Shown here piece after piece: positions 33,922 to 44,197 of a DNA stretch of 64,000 nucleotides; position 1 is the stretch's first letter; every line of letters begins with the position of its first letter. Origin of the DNA: Cellulomonas xiejunii (GTDB lineage: Bacteria > Actinomycetota > Actinomycetes > Actinomycetales > Cellulomonadaceae); the NCBI RefSeq assembly GCF_024508315.1, contig NZ_CP101987.1:3968001-4032000 (forward strand). Direction: 5' to 3'. The position numbers and the translations under genes are program-made. Below the pieces are notes generated by a model. The model saw nothing but the letters and a program-made list of their open reading frames with translations, ran no database searches and was not told the origin of the DNA.

Positions 33922-34814
33922 CCGCCCAGACGCTGACGACGACGACCCCCGGTCAGGTCCCGGTCCGCCGCGGGCGCCTGCGCCGCCGGGGCGGCGAGGA
34001 ACGCACGAGCCGGGGCACCACCATCGCCCTGGTCGTCTGTACGCTCGCGGTCTTCGCGCCGCTGTACGCGACGCTCACGATGTCCTTCAAGACGACCGCG
34101 CAGTCGGTCGACGGGCAGGTCTTCTCCCTGCCGTCGCCGATCAGCATCGACGGCTTCGTGGAGGCGTGGCGGCTCACGAACTTCCCCCGCGGGTTCGCCA
34201 TCTCGGTGTTCGTCACCGTCGTGACCGTCGTCGGGACCGTCGTGCTCGCGTCCCTGGCCGCGTACGCGATCGCCCGCAACTGGGACCGCGGGTTCTTCCG
34301 GTGGTCGTTCTACTACCTGCTGGCCGCGATGTTCCTGCCCTTCCCCGTGCTCGCGCTGTCCCAGGTGAAGCTGACGGGCATGGTCGGGCTCGCGAACCCG
34401 GGCGGGGTGGCGCTCCTGCACGTGATGTTCCAGCTGTCGTTCAGCGTGCTGCTGTTCACGGCGTTCATCCGCGGGCTGCCCGAGGAGCTCGAGGAGAGCG
34501 CCCGGCTGGACGGCGCGACGACGTGGACCGTCTTCCGGTACGTCGTGTTCCCGATGATGGCGCCCATGAGCGCGACCGTGGCGATCTTCGCGTTCCTCGC
34601 CTCATGGAACGACTTCATGATGCCGTCGCTCATCACGGCCGACTCGACGCTGCAGACCCTGCCGGTGCTGCAGAGCGTCTTCCAGAGCCAGTTCAGCAGC
34701 AGCTACAACGTCGCGTTCGCCTCGTACCTCATGGCGATGGCGCCCGCGATCATCGTGTACCTGTTCACGCAGCGCTGGGTGATGGCGGGCGTGACGCAGG
34801 GAGCGATCAAGTAG
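33918..34814 (+). CDS. Sugar ABC transporter permease 2
   Basis: A 298-residue permease of the MalG/LacG type with six predicted helices. The EAA loop is EELEESARLDGATTWTVFRY followed by VVFPMMAPM. Its C-terminus (QRWVMAGVTQGAIK) is the normal end of this family. No ATP-binding gene follows, so a shared ATPase such as MsiK is presumably used. It ends the transporter unit; the next gene starts about 85 bp later and is unrelated. Confidence 0.95.
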   Translation: MTAQTLTTTTPGQVPVRRGRLRRRGGEERTSRGTTIALVVCTLAVFAPLYATLTMSFKTTAQSVDGQVFSLPSPISIDGFVEAWRLTNFPRGFAISVFVTVVTVVGTVVLASLAAYAIARNWDRGFFRWSFYYLLAAMFLPFPVLALSQVKLTGMVGLANPGGVALLHVMFQLSFSVLLFTAFIRGLPEELEESARLDGATTWTVFRYVVFPMMAPMSATVAIFAFLASWNDFMMPSLITADSTLQTLPVLQSVFQSQFSSSYNVAFASYLMAMAPAIIVYLFTQRWVMAGVTQGAIK

Positions 34815-34899
34815 GGACGACGCCGGGCGACCAGGGTCGGGACGACGCGCCGGGCCGCCCGTTCGGCAGGTCCCGCCAGGCTGCTCTACGGTCGAGCGC

Positions 34900-35373
34900 G
34901 TGACGACACCGTCCGGACCCCCTGCGGACGACAGCCCCGACCGCGACGGCGGGCTGCGGAGCTCGCATCCGCCTGCCCGGTTCACGCCGGTGCGCACCTG
35001 GATCCTGGACAACGTCTCCGACCTGCACGCCTTCCGGCAGCAGCTCCGGGCGGAGATCAACGCGCGCTCCCACGTCCCGGCCGAGGAGATCCTGGGCACG
35101 GTGGCGCAAGACCTGGTGCTCGTGGCCTCCGAGCTCGCGACCAACGGGATCCGTCACGGCCGCCCGCCGACGATCGTGGAGCTCCTGCAGCACGGGCCCG
35201 AGTTCCTGCTGACCGTGGCCGACCACGACCTGGGCAGCGTGCCCCGCATCGTCGGGGTCCGTCCCCCCGGTGACGGCGGGTTCGGCCTGCAGATCGCCCG
35301 GCGCCTGGCCCGGGACGTCGGGTGGTACCGCACGGACACCGTCAAGGTCATCTGGGCCGAGCTCGGCCCCTGA
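34900..35373 (+). CDS. HATPase anti-sigma/serine kinase-like protein (RsbW type)
   Basis: A 157-residue ATP-binding protein of the RsbW/SpoIIAB-like HATPase_c class. The N box is VLVASELATNGIRHG (about residues 70-84), with the ATP-Mg Asn inside. The G1 box, VADHDLGSVP, is less typical, and GGFGLQIARRL supplies the glycine-rich lid. Such small proteins act as anti-sigma factors or switch kinases in Streptomyces-like bacteria. No partner sigma factor or anti-anti-sigma gene is adjacent. The start is a GTG at 34900. Confidence 0.85.
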   Translation: MTTPSGPPADDSPDRDGGLRSSHPPARFTPVRTWILDNVSDLHAFRQQLRAEINARSHVPAEEILGTVAQDLVLVASELATNGIRHGRPPTIVELLQHGPEFLLTVADHDLGSVPRIVGVRPPGDGGFGLQIARRLARDVGWYRTDTVKVIWAELGP

Positions 35374-35590
35374 GGGTCGGGCTCGGCCGTGTGGGCGCGG
35401 CGGGCCGCGACGCCGAGGCGTTGGGCCTCCGCGCCGCGGGCGAACCCGGCGCCTGGACCTTGCCGCCGGTGACCACGAAGAGGACGATAGGCACATATCG
35501 CCGAGGGGCCGACGCCCGCAGAGCCGCGAGCGCCACCTCCCGTGAGCCGGCCGCGCATCGTGGTCGAGCGACTCGAGCGAGGAGCCCGAC

Positions 35591-38038
35591 GTGATCGAGG
35601 CCAACACCACCAACGACGTCTTCCGGTACCTCCAGATCCGGCCGCCGCGTCCGCGGGCCCCGGGCCACGGCGACGGCGACGGCGACCCGAGCGGCGACGC
35701 TCCCGGACGGGAGACGGCCGGCGCGGCGACCCGGACGTCCCCCACCACCGCCGGGCTGCCGTCGGCGGGGCGTGCCCGGCCGGGCGTGCCGGGCACGGCC
35801 GCCGGACGACGCCGGGAGGACGACGCCCGCCGCGCAGCGCTGCGCGCAGCGGTCGACGAGCTCGTGTCGCTCGCGTCGACCTCGCCGCCACCGGTGACGA
35901 CGTCACCCCCCGGGCGACCACCGTCGGTCCCCGTGCCGGACCACGTGCTCGCGCGCCTGTCCGTCCGCTCCGCCGTGGTCCTCGCCGACCTCGGGATCGA
36001 CCTCGCGGCCGACGACCTGCTGGAGATCGTGGCGCGTGTCGAGTCGGCGCTGGCGTCGCCACCGGCGCCCCTGCCCGTGGCGCCGGTCGACGAGACGCCC
36101 GACGACGACGAGACGCGGCCCTACCTGCGCACGGCCGGCGTCGCCGAGCTCCTCGTCGTCAAGCAGCACCTCAAGCGGTACGACCGGACGGACGTCGCGC
36201 ACGTGGAGAACGTGATGGCCTCCGAGCGACGCGTGCGCACGCACCGCGCGCTCGACCGCGTCGAGGAGACCTTCACTACCGAGCGGGAGACGACACGCGA
36301 ACGGGAGACCGAGCTCGAGACCGCGGAGCGGTTCGAGATGCAGAAGGAGACGTCCAGGACGATCGAGCAGGACCGGCGCTTCGGGTTCGGCCTGACCGTG
36401 TCGGGTCGCTACGGCCCCAGCGTGGAGTTCTCGAGCAACCTCGGGGTGGAGTCGACGACCTCGACGCAGGAGACCACCACGTCCGCCATGACGTACGCCA
36501 AGGACGTCATGTCCCGCAGCCTCGAGCGGGTGGTCGAGCGGGTGCGCGAGGAGCAGGTGCTCCGCATCCTGCGCGAGCAGGAGGAGACCAACCTCCACGA
36601 GTTCGACAACGAGGGCCCCGGCCACGTCGTCGGCGTCTACCAGTTCCTCGAGAAGGTGTACGAGAGCCAGGTCTTCACCTACGGGCTGCGGGAGATGCTC
36701 GACATCATGGTCCCCGAGCCGGCGTCCCACCTGTGGTGGCTGGAGAGCTCGCCGACCCAGGGGCTGAACCTGCCGACGCCTCCCCCGCGGCTGTCCGCGT
36801 ACGCCGCGACCGCCGCGGCCGTGACACCGGAGAACTACCTGACGATCGCCGCGCTGTACGGCGTCGACGGGCTGAGCACCCCACCGCCCTTCTTCCAGAT
36901 CGCGTCAGCAGCCGTCCAGCAGGGCGGCGCCGACGCGGACGAGGAGGGGCAGCCCCGCAGCGTCGTCGAGAAGGAGGTGCCCGTGCCCGAGGGGTACCTC
37001 CCCTGGTACGCGCAGATCATGCCGCTGGCACTGACCGACGACGAGCTGACGCTCGCGGTCTCCGTCGGTGGCGTCAGCCACGTCTGGCGCCCGACCACCG
37101 CCGAGCTCGTGGCGGTCGGGAGCGGCCACCGCCTCGCCGCCGGGACCCTGGGCCTCGGCCTGGCGGCCACCGAGCCGCACGTCGCCTCGGCGAACCTCGT
37201 CGTCCAGCTCATGGCCTTCGAGACCGCGACCTTCGGCGCGACGATCCAGGTCTTCTTCCTGCGCACGCCGGCGGCCTTCACGCGCTGGCAGATCGCCACG
37301 TACGGCGCGCTGTCGAACGCGTACGAGGACGCGGTCAAGCGCTACGAGGTGCAGGTGGCCGAGCTCAAGGCGCAGGCCGCGCAGACCGCGCGGCAGGGCA
37401 GCGCGTTCGGCAGCGCCCCGTCGCAGAACGCGGTCGTGGTGCGCGAGGAGCTCAAGCGTCACTGCCTGTCGGTCATCACCCGCGAACGTTTCGACGCGCC
37501 CAACGGCATGGTCGACGCCGACCCGCCGTACTTCGACTTCCCGACCGCGGCGCAGCACGGGTCCTTCGCGCGGTTCTTCGAGCAGGCCATCGAGTGGGAC
37601 CAGCTGCAGTACGTCTGCTACCCGTACTACTGGGCGCGCAAGCCCACCTGGGACGAGCGGCTGCTGCGCGAGGACGTCGACCCCGCGTTCCTCGAGTTCT
37701 TCAAGGCCGGTGCGGCGCGGGTCGTCGTGCCCGTGCGGCCCGGCTTCGAGGTGGCCCTGAGCCACTACCTGGAGAAGGACGAGATCTGGGACGGCGAGGG
37801 CGAGCCGCCGGACATCACGTCCGACACCTACCTGCCGATCGTCACCGAGATCCAGGAGCGCACGGGCGCCGACCAGGGCGAGCTGCCGGTGGGCGAGCCG
37901 TGGGAGACGCGCGTCCCCACGCCGCTGGTCATCCTGCGCACGGAGCCAGGGCTGCCGCGCTGGGTACGCACCGGGACGGACGGGTGGGCCTGGGGCGAGG
38001 AGGTCCCGCCGGACGACGGTCCGCCCCCCGACGCGTGA
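35591..38038 (+). CDS. Large conserved protein of unknown function (815 residues)
   Basis: No named domain is recognised. Residues 1-95 are disordered (Pro/Gly/Asp/Arg). About 95-150 form helices. About 205-265 are Glu/Arg/Thr-rich and probably coiled coil. About 265-300 look like an amphipathic beta segment (FGFGLTVSGRYGPSVEFSSN). About 300-375 are again charged helix (SLERVVERVREEQVLRIL) ending PEPASHLWWL. The C-terminal part (about 610-760) has an aromatic stretch FDFPTAAQHGSFARFFEQAI and YVCYPYYWARKPTW. It resembles large uncharacterised bacterial proteins I recall only by sequence pattern. No signal peptide. GTG at 35591. It is coupled to the PLD gene through TGATG at 38036-38040. Confidence 0.7.
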   Translation: MIEANTTNDVFRYLQIRPPRPRAPGHGDGDGDPSGDAPGRETAGAATRTSPTTAGLPSAGRARPGVPGTAAGRRREDDARRAALRAAVDELVSLASTSPPPVTTSPPGRPPSVPVPDHVLARLSVRSAVVLADLGIDLAADDLLEIVARVESALASPPAPLPVAPVDETPDDDETRPYLRTAGVAELLVVKQHLKRYDRTDVAHVENVMASERRVRTHRALDRVEETFTTERETTRERETELETAERFEMQKETSRTIEQDRRFGFGLTVSGRYGPSVEFSSNLGVESTTSTQETTTSAMTYAKDVMSRSLERVVERVREEQVLRILREQEETNLHEFDNEGPGHVVGVYQFLEKVYESQVFTYGLREMLDIMVPEPASHLWWLESSPTQGLNLPTPPPRLSAYAATAAAVTPENYLTIAALYGVDGLSTPPPFFQIASAAVQQGGADADEEGQPRSVVEKEVPVPEGYLPWYAQIMPLALTDDELTLAVSVGGVSHVWRPTTAELVAVGSGHRLAAGTLGLGLAATEPHVASANLVVQLMAFETATFGATIQVFFLRTPAAFTRWQIATYGALSNAYEDAVKRYEVQVAELKAQAAQTARQGSAFGSAPSQNAVVVREELKRHCLSVITRERFDAPNGMVDADPPYFDFPTAAQHGSFARFFEQAIEWDQLQYVCYPYYWARKPTWDERLLREDVDPAFLEFFKAGAARVVVPVRPGFEVALSHYLEKDEIWDGEGEPPDITSDTYLPIVTEIQERTGADQGELPVGEPWETRVPTPLVILRTEPGLPRWVRTGTDGWAWGEEVPPDDGPPPDA

Positions 38039-40113
38039 TGTACCTCGTCGACTACCTGCCGGTGACCACCGGCAACGACCTGCGGCTCTACGTCGACGGC
38101 CAGGACTACGGCGCCGACCTGTACGCCGACCTGCTCGGCGCACGCCGGTACGTCTTCCTCACCGGGCTGCACTTCATGGCCGACTACCGGCTGCTGCGCA
38201 CGGGCACGGGCAGCGACCAGCGCTCGGCGATCGGGGCGGTGCTCGCCACGCTCGCGCAGCGCGGCGTGGCCGTCTACCTGCTGGTCAACCAGTTCTGGAA
38301 GGACGAGCAGGAGGTCCGCTGGCTGACCTCCCCCGTGCGCCGCAAGATCATGAAGGACGGCGAGCTCGTCGGCTACCTCCCGGAGACCTACAAGCTGTTC
38401 CAGATGCTGTCGGCGTACCCGAGCGCGTACTGCCGCACCGACATCCACGCGCACTCGGACGTCTTCGGGACGCACCACCAGAAGACCGTGGTGATCGACG
38501 GCCGCATCGCGCACCTCGGGGGCATCGACCTCACGTACCTCGACGGGGACCGCTGGGACACGCCCGCCCACAGCACACCCGCAGGGCGCCCGCCCCTGCG
38601 CGCGACGGACCGCACGCAGAAGTACTGGCACGACGTGCAGCTGCGTGTGACCGGCCCGGCCGTCCAGCTCGTCCGCGACAACTTCGTCCAGCGCTGGACG
38701 TGGGGGCACCTCCACCACGTCGTACGGCGCGGCGGCGTGCTGCTCGGTGTGCGCGACCTCGCACCTCCCCCGCTGCCCGACCTGCGTGCGGAGACCCCGG
38801 TGGTGCTGACCTACCCCACCGGGGCAGAGGACGGCAGCACGCCGCTGGTCCAGATCGTGCGGTCGATGCCGCGGCCCACCCCGGTCCTGGCGAAGGAGCT
38901 CGGCGACAAGCGCGTGATGACCGCGCAGCGCTGGCGCGACGCGACCTACGCCCGTCAGAAGCCGTCCTGGAACCGCTCGAACAGCGACTGGGAGCGGTCC
39001 GCCAAGGACGCGTACCTCACGGGCATCGGCGCGGCCCGCAAGTACGTCTACCTCGAGAACCAGTGGGTCGCCGACGAGCACATCTGGGCGGAGCTGGCGG
39101 CCGTCGCCCGGCGCAACGCGCTCAACCCCGACTTCCGGATCATCGTCATGGTCCCCTACGAGGGGTTGTTCGCCGCCGGGCTCGGGTCGAACCAGGAGCT
39201 GTGGATCGACGCCGAGATCAGGAAGGTGCGTGAGGCGCTCAAGGACCCCCACGCCTTCGGCGTGTACGCGCTGAGCCCGACGCGCGACGGGCAGGGGCAG
39301 GTCACGGGCCAGATCTACGTCCACTCGAAGGTGATGATCGTCGACGACGTGTGGGCGCTGATCGGCTCGGCCAACGCCGGCGGGATCTCGCTCGAGGGCA
39401 TCCGGTCGGCACGCGACCGGCCGGACACCGAGCTCTCGGCGATCGTGCTGGACCCCGCCTTCGCGAGCCGCTTCCGGCAGAGGCTCTGGTCCGAGCACCT
39501 CGGCGTGCCGGTGCACGCCACCTACGACCCCCGGGAGGCCGACCTCTTCCGGGTGCACGCCGAGCTCCCGAGACGACGCGTCACGTACGACCCCCGGTAC
39601 GCGTACGTGTCCGCCTTCGGCCCGCCGCCCCCGCGACCGTCGGCCCAGCCGTACCGGAAGCTCTCGCGGCTCGTCCCGACCTTCCCCGACCGGTACGGCG
39701 TCGGCGTGCCGCCCACCCTGCTGCGCGCCGCCTTCACGGCCCAGCTCGTGCCCGCGCCGCCCGCAGGTCTGCGCCTCTGGTACCGCTGGGCCGTGGAGGT
39801 GCCGTTCGCGCGCGACAACCTGGGACGCGAGTCGGTGCGCGGCACCCGCTTCCGTCTGCGCAGCCTCCCCGACGACGAGAACGACGTCTGGACGTGGTCG
39901 ACCCACGCCGCGGCGTACGTCGGCGCAGCCACGGCACGGGAGATCAGCTCGCTCACCTCGGACGTCATCCATGGCAGAGTCCTGTGCCGCGTGGCGTTCA
40001 CACCGCTGGGCCGAAAGCCGTCGGAGGAGTCGTCGGCCCTGCTCCTGGAGCACGAGCTGGACTTCATGAACGCCGACTTCGCCCGGGCCAACCACCCCGA
40101 CGTCGCACGCTGA
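38038..40113 (+). CDS. Phospholipase-D-family protein with two HKD motifs
   Basis: A 691-residue protein. Two PLD catalytic motifs are intact: HHQKTVVIDGRIAHLGGIDL (about residues 145-164) and HSKVMIVDDVWALIGSAN (about 429-446). Each contains the HxKxxxxD set, so the protein should form a complete active site by itself and hydrolyse a phosphodiester (phospholipid or nucleic acid). About 150 residues follow motif 2 and end in a basic then acidic C-terminal domain (LLLEHELDFMNADFARANHP). There is no signal peptide or membrane helix. The start codon overlaps the stop of the 815-residue gene (TGATG), so the two proteins are probably made together. Confidence 0.85.
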   Translation: MYLVDYLPVTTGNDLRLYVDGQDYGADLYADLLGARRYVFLTGLHFMADYRLLRTGTGSDQRSAIGAVLATLAQRGVAVYLLVNQFWKDEQEVRWLTSPVRRKIMKDGELVGYLPETYKLFQMLSAYPSAYCRTDIHAHSDVFGTHHQKTVVIDGRIAHLGGIDLTYLDGDRWDTPAHSTPAGRPPLRATDRTQKYWHDVQLRVTGPAVQLVRDNFVQRWTWGHLHHVVRRGGVLLGVRDLAPPPLPDLRAETPVVLTYPTGAEDGSTPLVQIVRSMPRPTPVLAKELGDKRVMTAQRWRDATYARQKPSWNRSNSDWERSAKDAYLTGIGAARKYVYLENQWVADEHIWAELAAVARRNALNPDFRIIVMVPYEGLFAAGLGSNQELWIDAEIRKVREALKDPHAFGVYALSPTRDGQGQVTGQIYVHSKVMIVDDVWALIGSANAGGISLEGIRSARDRPDTELSAIVLDPAFASRFRQRLWSEHLGVPVHATYDPREADLFRVHAELPRRRVTYDPRYAYVSAFGPPPPRPSAQPYRKLSRLVPTFPDRYGVGVPPTLLRAAFTAQLVPAPPAGLRLWYRWAVEVPFARDNLGRESVRGTRFRLRSLPDDENDVWTWSTHAAAYVGAATAREISSLTSDVIHGRVLCRVAFTPLGRKPSEESSALLLEHELDFMNADFARANHPDVAR

Positions 40114-40149
40114 ACGGTCCAGGGTGGGACGAGCTGTCGGACACCGGCT

Positions 40150-41704
<1,555 letters not shown>

Positions 41705-41739
41705 TCAGCACCACCTGACCGGCCCCGCGCCGGGCGGAC

Positions 41740-41778
41740 GCGACGGCGCCGCACCTCCTCGAGGTGCGGCGCCGTCGC
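41740..41778. terminator. Bidirectional terminator hairpin
   Basis: An 18-bp perfect stem (left arm starts GCGACGGCG, right arm ends CGCCGTCGC) with a 3-base loop. It sits between xylanase 2 and the convergent DUF1345 gene. Confidence 0.85.
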
Positions 41779-41784
41779 CGTGCG

Positions 41785-42552
41785 TCAGGCCGCGAGCGCG
41801 GCGATCGACGCGACGGTCATGGCGACGATCACCGCGTTGAACAGGAAGGCCGCGAGCGCCTGCCCCGTGACGGTCCGCCGCAGCGCGCTGCTCGTGACCT
41901 CCACGTCGGTCGTCCCGAAGGTGGTCCCGACCGACACCGCGACGTAGAGGTAGTCGCTGAAGACGCGCGGCCCCTCGCCGGGGAACCGCAGCCCGCCCGT
42001 CGCCGCGTCGCGGCGCAGGTAGTCCACCGCGTAGGTCAGCACCATCGTGGCCCAGGCCGAGACGATGAGGGCGACGCAGATCGCGACGAGCAGCGGCGCC
42101 GACAGCACGCTGCTGAAGCGGTCGGCCTGCGGCAGGACCACGACGGCCGCCGCCATGGCACCGGCGCCGACGACGAGCGCCGCGCCCGCGCCCGGCTCGG
42201 CGACCAGGAGCCACCGGTGCACGAGTCCCCGACGGGGCATCGCGACGGCGGCCCGGGCGACCGTCCGCGGCGACGCGGGGAGGTAGACCGCGAGCGTCAG
42301 CACCACGTAGACGAGCTGGTAGCCCGCCAGGAAGACGAGCAGGTGGTCCACGACCCCCCACTGCCGGCCGTCGGCGCTCGACATGACGGGCGCCAGGCTG
42401 AGCACGGTCGCCACGCCCCCGGCGACGTACGACCGGGCGGCCTCCGTCAGGAGGCGGTCCCGCAGGCGGAGCCCCGCGGCGAGGCGCGACCGGGCCGTGC
42501 GCCACCACCGGCGGGACGCCGACCACGTCCGGGCTGCTCGTCCTCGTTCCAC
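41785..42552 (-). CDS. DUF1345 membrane protein
   Basis: A 255-residue membrane protein of family DUF1345, with about five or six helices. The hallmark is VFSDYLYVAVSVGTTFGTTD, an ion-channel-like stretch with the SVGTTFGTTDVEV segment resembling a pore loop, then LFNAVIVAMTV. The start is a GTG at 42552. The family has no assigned function; a channel-like role is speculation. It is convergent with xylanase 2. Confidence 0.8.
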   Translation of the reverse strand: MERGRAARTWSASRRWWRTARSRLAAGLRLRDRLLTEAARSYVAGGVATVLSLAPVMSSADGRQWGVVDHLLVFLAGYQLVYVVLTLAVYLPASPRTVARAAVAMPRRGLVHRWLLVAEPGAGAALVVGAGAMAAAVVVLPQADRFSSVLSAPLLVAICVALIVSAWATMVLTYAVDYLRRDAATGGLRFPGEGPRVFSDYLYVAVSVGTTFGTTDVEVTSSALRRTVTGQALAAFLFNAVIVAMTVASIAALAA

Positions 42553-42632
42553 GCCGAGCACCCTAGGCGGGCACCACCGGCGGTCCGACGACCGTTGCAC
42601 CGGCCGCGCCGGGCGGTCCCGACCCGGCGTCG

Positions 42633-42893
42633 TCAGCGTCGCGTGACGTGCTCGGCCAGGAAGGTCGCGGCACGCAGCGTCAGGCGTGGCTCCGCCTCCC
42701 GGAGCTGCCGCGTCACGGTCGTCGTGTCGAGCGGCCGGCCGCTCCCCCGGCCGTCCAGAACTCCCCGCGCCCACTCGGTTGCGCGGACGGGCGGCTGGCC
42801 CGCCGCCGGTTCCGGGCCGCCGAACAGCGCGTGCAGCCGCCGGCGGGGGTCCTGACGGTCACCGAACAGTCGTGCTCTCCAGGTGCTGGGCAT
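42633..42893 (-). CDS. Small hypothetical protein
   Basis: An 86-residue basic protein. The C-terminal half LREAEPRLTLRAATFLAEHV looks like a real helix, and the N-terminus is Arg-rich. No family is recognised. It lies just upstream of and divergent from the pseudouridine synthase gene. A DNA- or RNA-binding role would fit its charge but is not supported by a motif. Confidence 0.5.
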   Translation of the reverse strand: MPSTWRARLFGDRQDPRRRLHALFGGPEPAAGQPPVRATEWARGVLDGRGSGRPLDTTTVTRQLREAEPRLTLRAATFLAEHVTRR

Positions 42894-43008
42894 GGCCGCT
42901 CCTCCTCGCTGCGCCTCGGGCTCGACGGCGTCGAGTATGCCGACCGCCGGCAGACCTGTCATGCAGTGATGTCGGGCGCATCGATCCTTCCCGGGGAGGA
43001 AGGTTCGG

Positions 43009-44007
43009 GTGACGGCCTCGTACCCTCGACACGTGGCCCCCCGCTCCCCCCTCCCGGCACGCCACGGGCTGGCCGCCGCCCGCCTGTGCACGCCACCGCG
43101 CGCCCGCGGGGTCCCCGACGCCTGGTCCACCATGGGCGCGTGGCTGCGCGACCGGCTCCCCGAGCACGTCGACGTCGCCGGGATGCTGGCCCAGGGGTGC
43201 TTCGTCGACGAGGACGGCCGCGCGCTGCGCGACGACGACCCGTACGTGCCGGCGCGGCACGTGTGGTTCCACCGGATCGTGCGTGACGAGCCCGTCGTGC
43301 CCGGGCCGATCCACGTGGTGCACCGCGACGAGCGCCTCGTGGTGGTCGACAAGCCGCCGTTCCTGTCGACGATCCCCCGCGGGCGGCACGTGGTGCAGAG
43401 CGTCGTGGTGCGGCTGCGCGCCGAGCTGGACCTGCCGGAGCTCTCGCCGCTGCACCGCCTCGACCGGGGCACGTCCGGGATCCTCCTGCTCGCCACCGAG
43501 CGACGCTGGCGGGGCGTCTACCAGATGGCGTTCGAGCGCCGGGTCATGGACAAGACGTACCGCGCGCTCGCGCCGCTGCGCACCGACCTGGAGCTGCCGG
43601 CGGTCGTGCGCAACCACCTGCGCAAGGTGCGCGGGACCCCGCGCGCCGAGGTCGTGCCCGACGCCCCCGTGAACGCCGAGACACTCGTCGAGCTCGAACG
43701 CGAGGTCGACGGCCTCGGCGTCTACCGGCTGACCCCGCGCACCGGCCGCACGCACCAGCTGCGGCTGCACCTGAACGGGCTGGGCATCCCGATCGTGGGC
43801 GACCCCCTCTACCCGGTGCTGCGCGACGTCGACCTCGACGACTTCCGGGAGCCGATGCAGCTCCTCGCCGCGGGGATCGCGTTCACCGACCCCGTCGACG
43901 GGCAGCGCCGCGAGTTCCGCAGCGTGCGGTCGCTGCCGCTGACCTCCGAGGACTCTGCGCCGCTGGACCCGCAGGCGGCCGACGAGCGGTACGCGGCGAC
44001 GACGTAG
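43009..44007 (+). CDS. RluA-family pseudouridine synthase
   Basis: A 332-residue pseudouridine synthase of the RluA family, which modifies uridines in rRNA or tRNA. The catalytic motif is HRLDRGTSGI, with Asp152 as the nucleophile. The later GRTHQLRLHL and IPIVGDPLYP motifs are also typical. There is no S4 domain in front, so the N-terminal 100 residues hold a subgroup-specific extension. The GTG at 43009 is used. Confidence 0.9.
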   Translation: MTASYPRHVAPRSPLPARHGLAAARLCTPPRARGVPDAWSTMGAWLRDRLPEHVDVAGMLAQGCFVDEDGRALRDDDPYVPARHVWFHRIVRDEPVVPGPIHVVHRDERLVVVDKPPFLSTIPRGRHVVQSVVVRLRAELDLPELSPLHRLDRGTSGILLLATERRWRGVYQMAFERRVMDKTYRALAPLRTDLELPAVVRNHLRKVRGTPRAEVVPDAPVNAETLVELEREVDGLGVYRLTPRTGRTHQLRLHLNGLGIPIVGDPLYPVLRDVDLDDFREPMQLLAAGIAFTDPVDGQRREFRSVRSLPLTSEDSAPLDPQAADERYAATT

Positions 44008-44128
44008 TCCACCGTCGTCACCCTGACGCCGCCGGACGCCCGAAGGGGCGCAGCGGCCACCACGAACCACGGCGAATCGTTTTGCGCGATACGCGCGGAC
44101 CGCGCCGTCTGGGACCGTCGACCTCGTC

Positions 44129-44146
44129 CGTGTGAACGTTCGCACG
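44129..44146. promoter_or_regulatory. Candidate operator upstream of the GH5 gene
   Basis: CGTGTGAACGTTCGCACG, an 18-bp palindrome with one mismatched pair, centred on AACGTT. It lies about 50 bp before the GTG at 44198. Confidence 0.5.
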
Positions 44147-44197
44147 CAGTCGCCCGGGATCCGGGCGCGGCCCACGACGACCCGACGAGGAGTCCCG

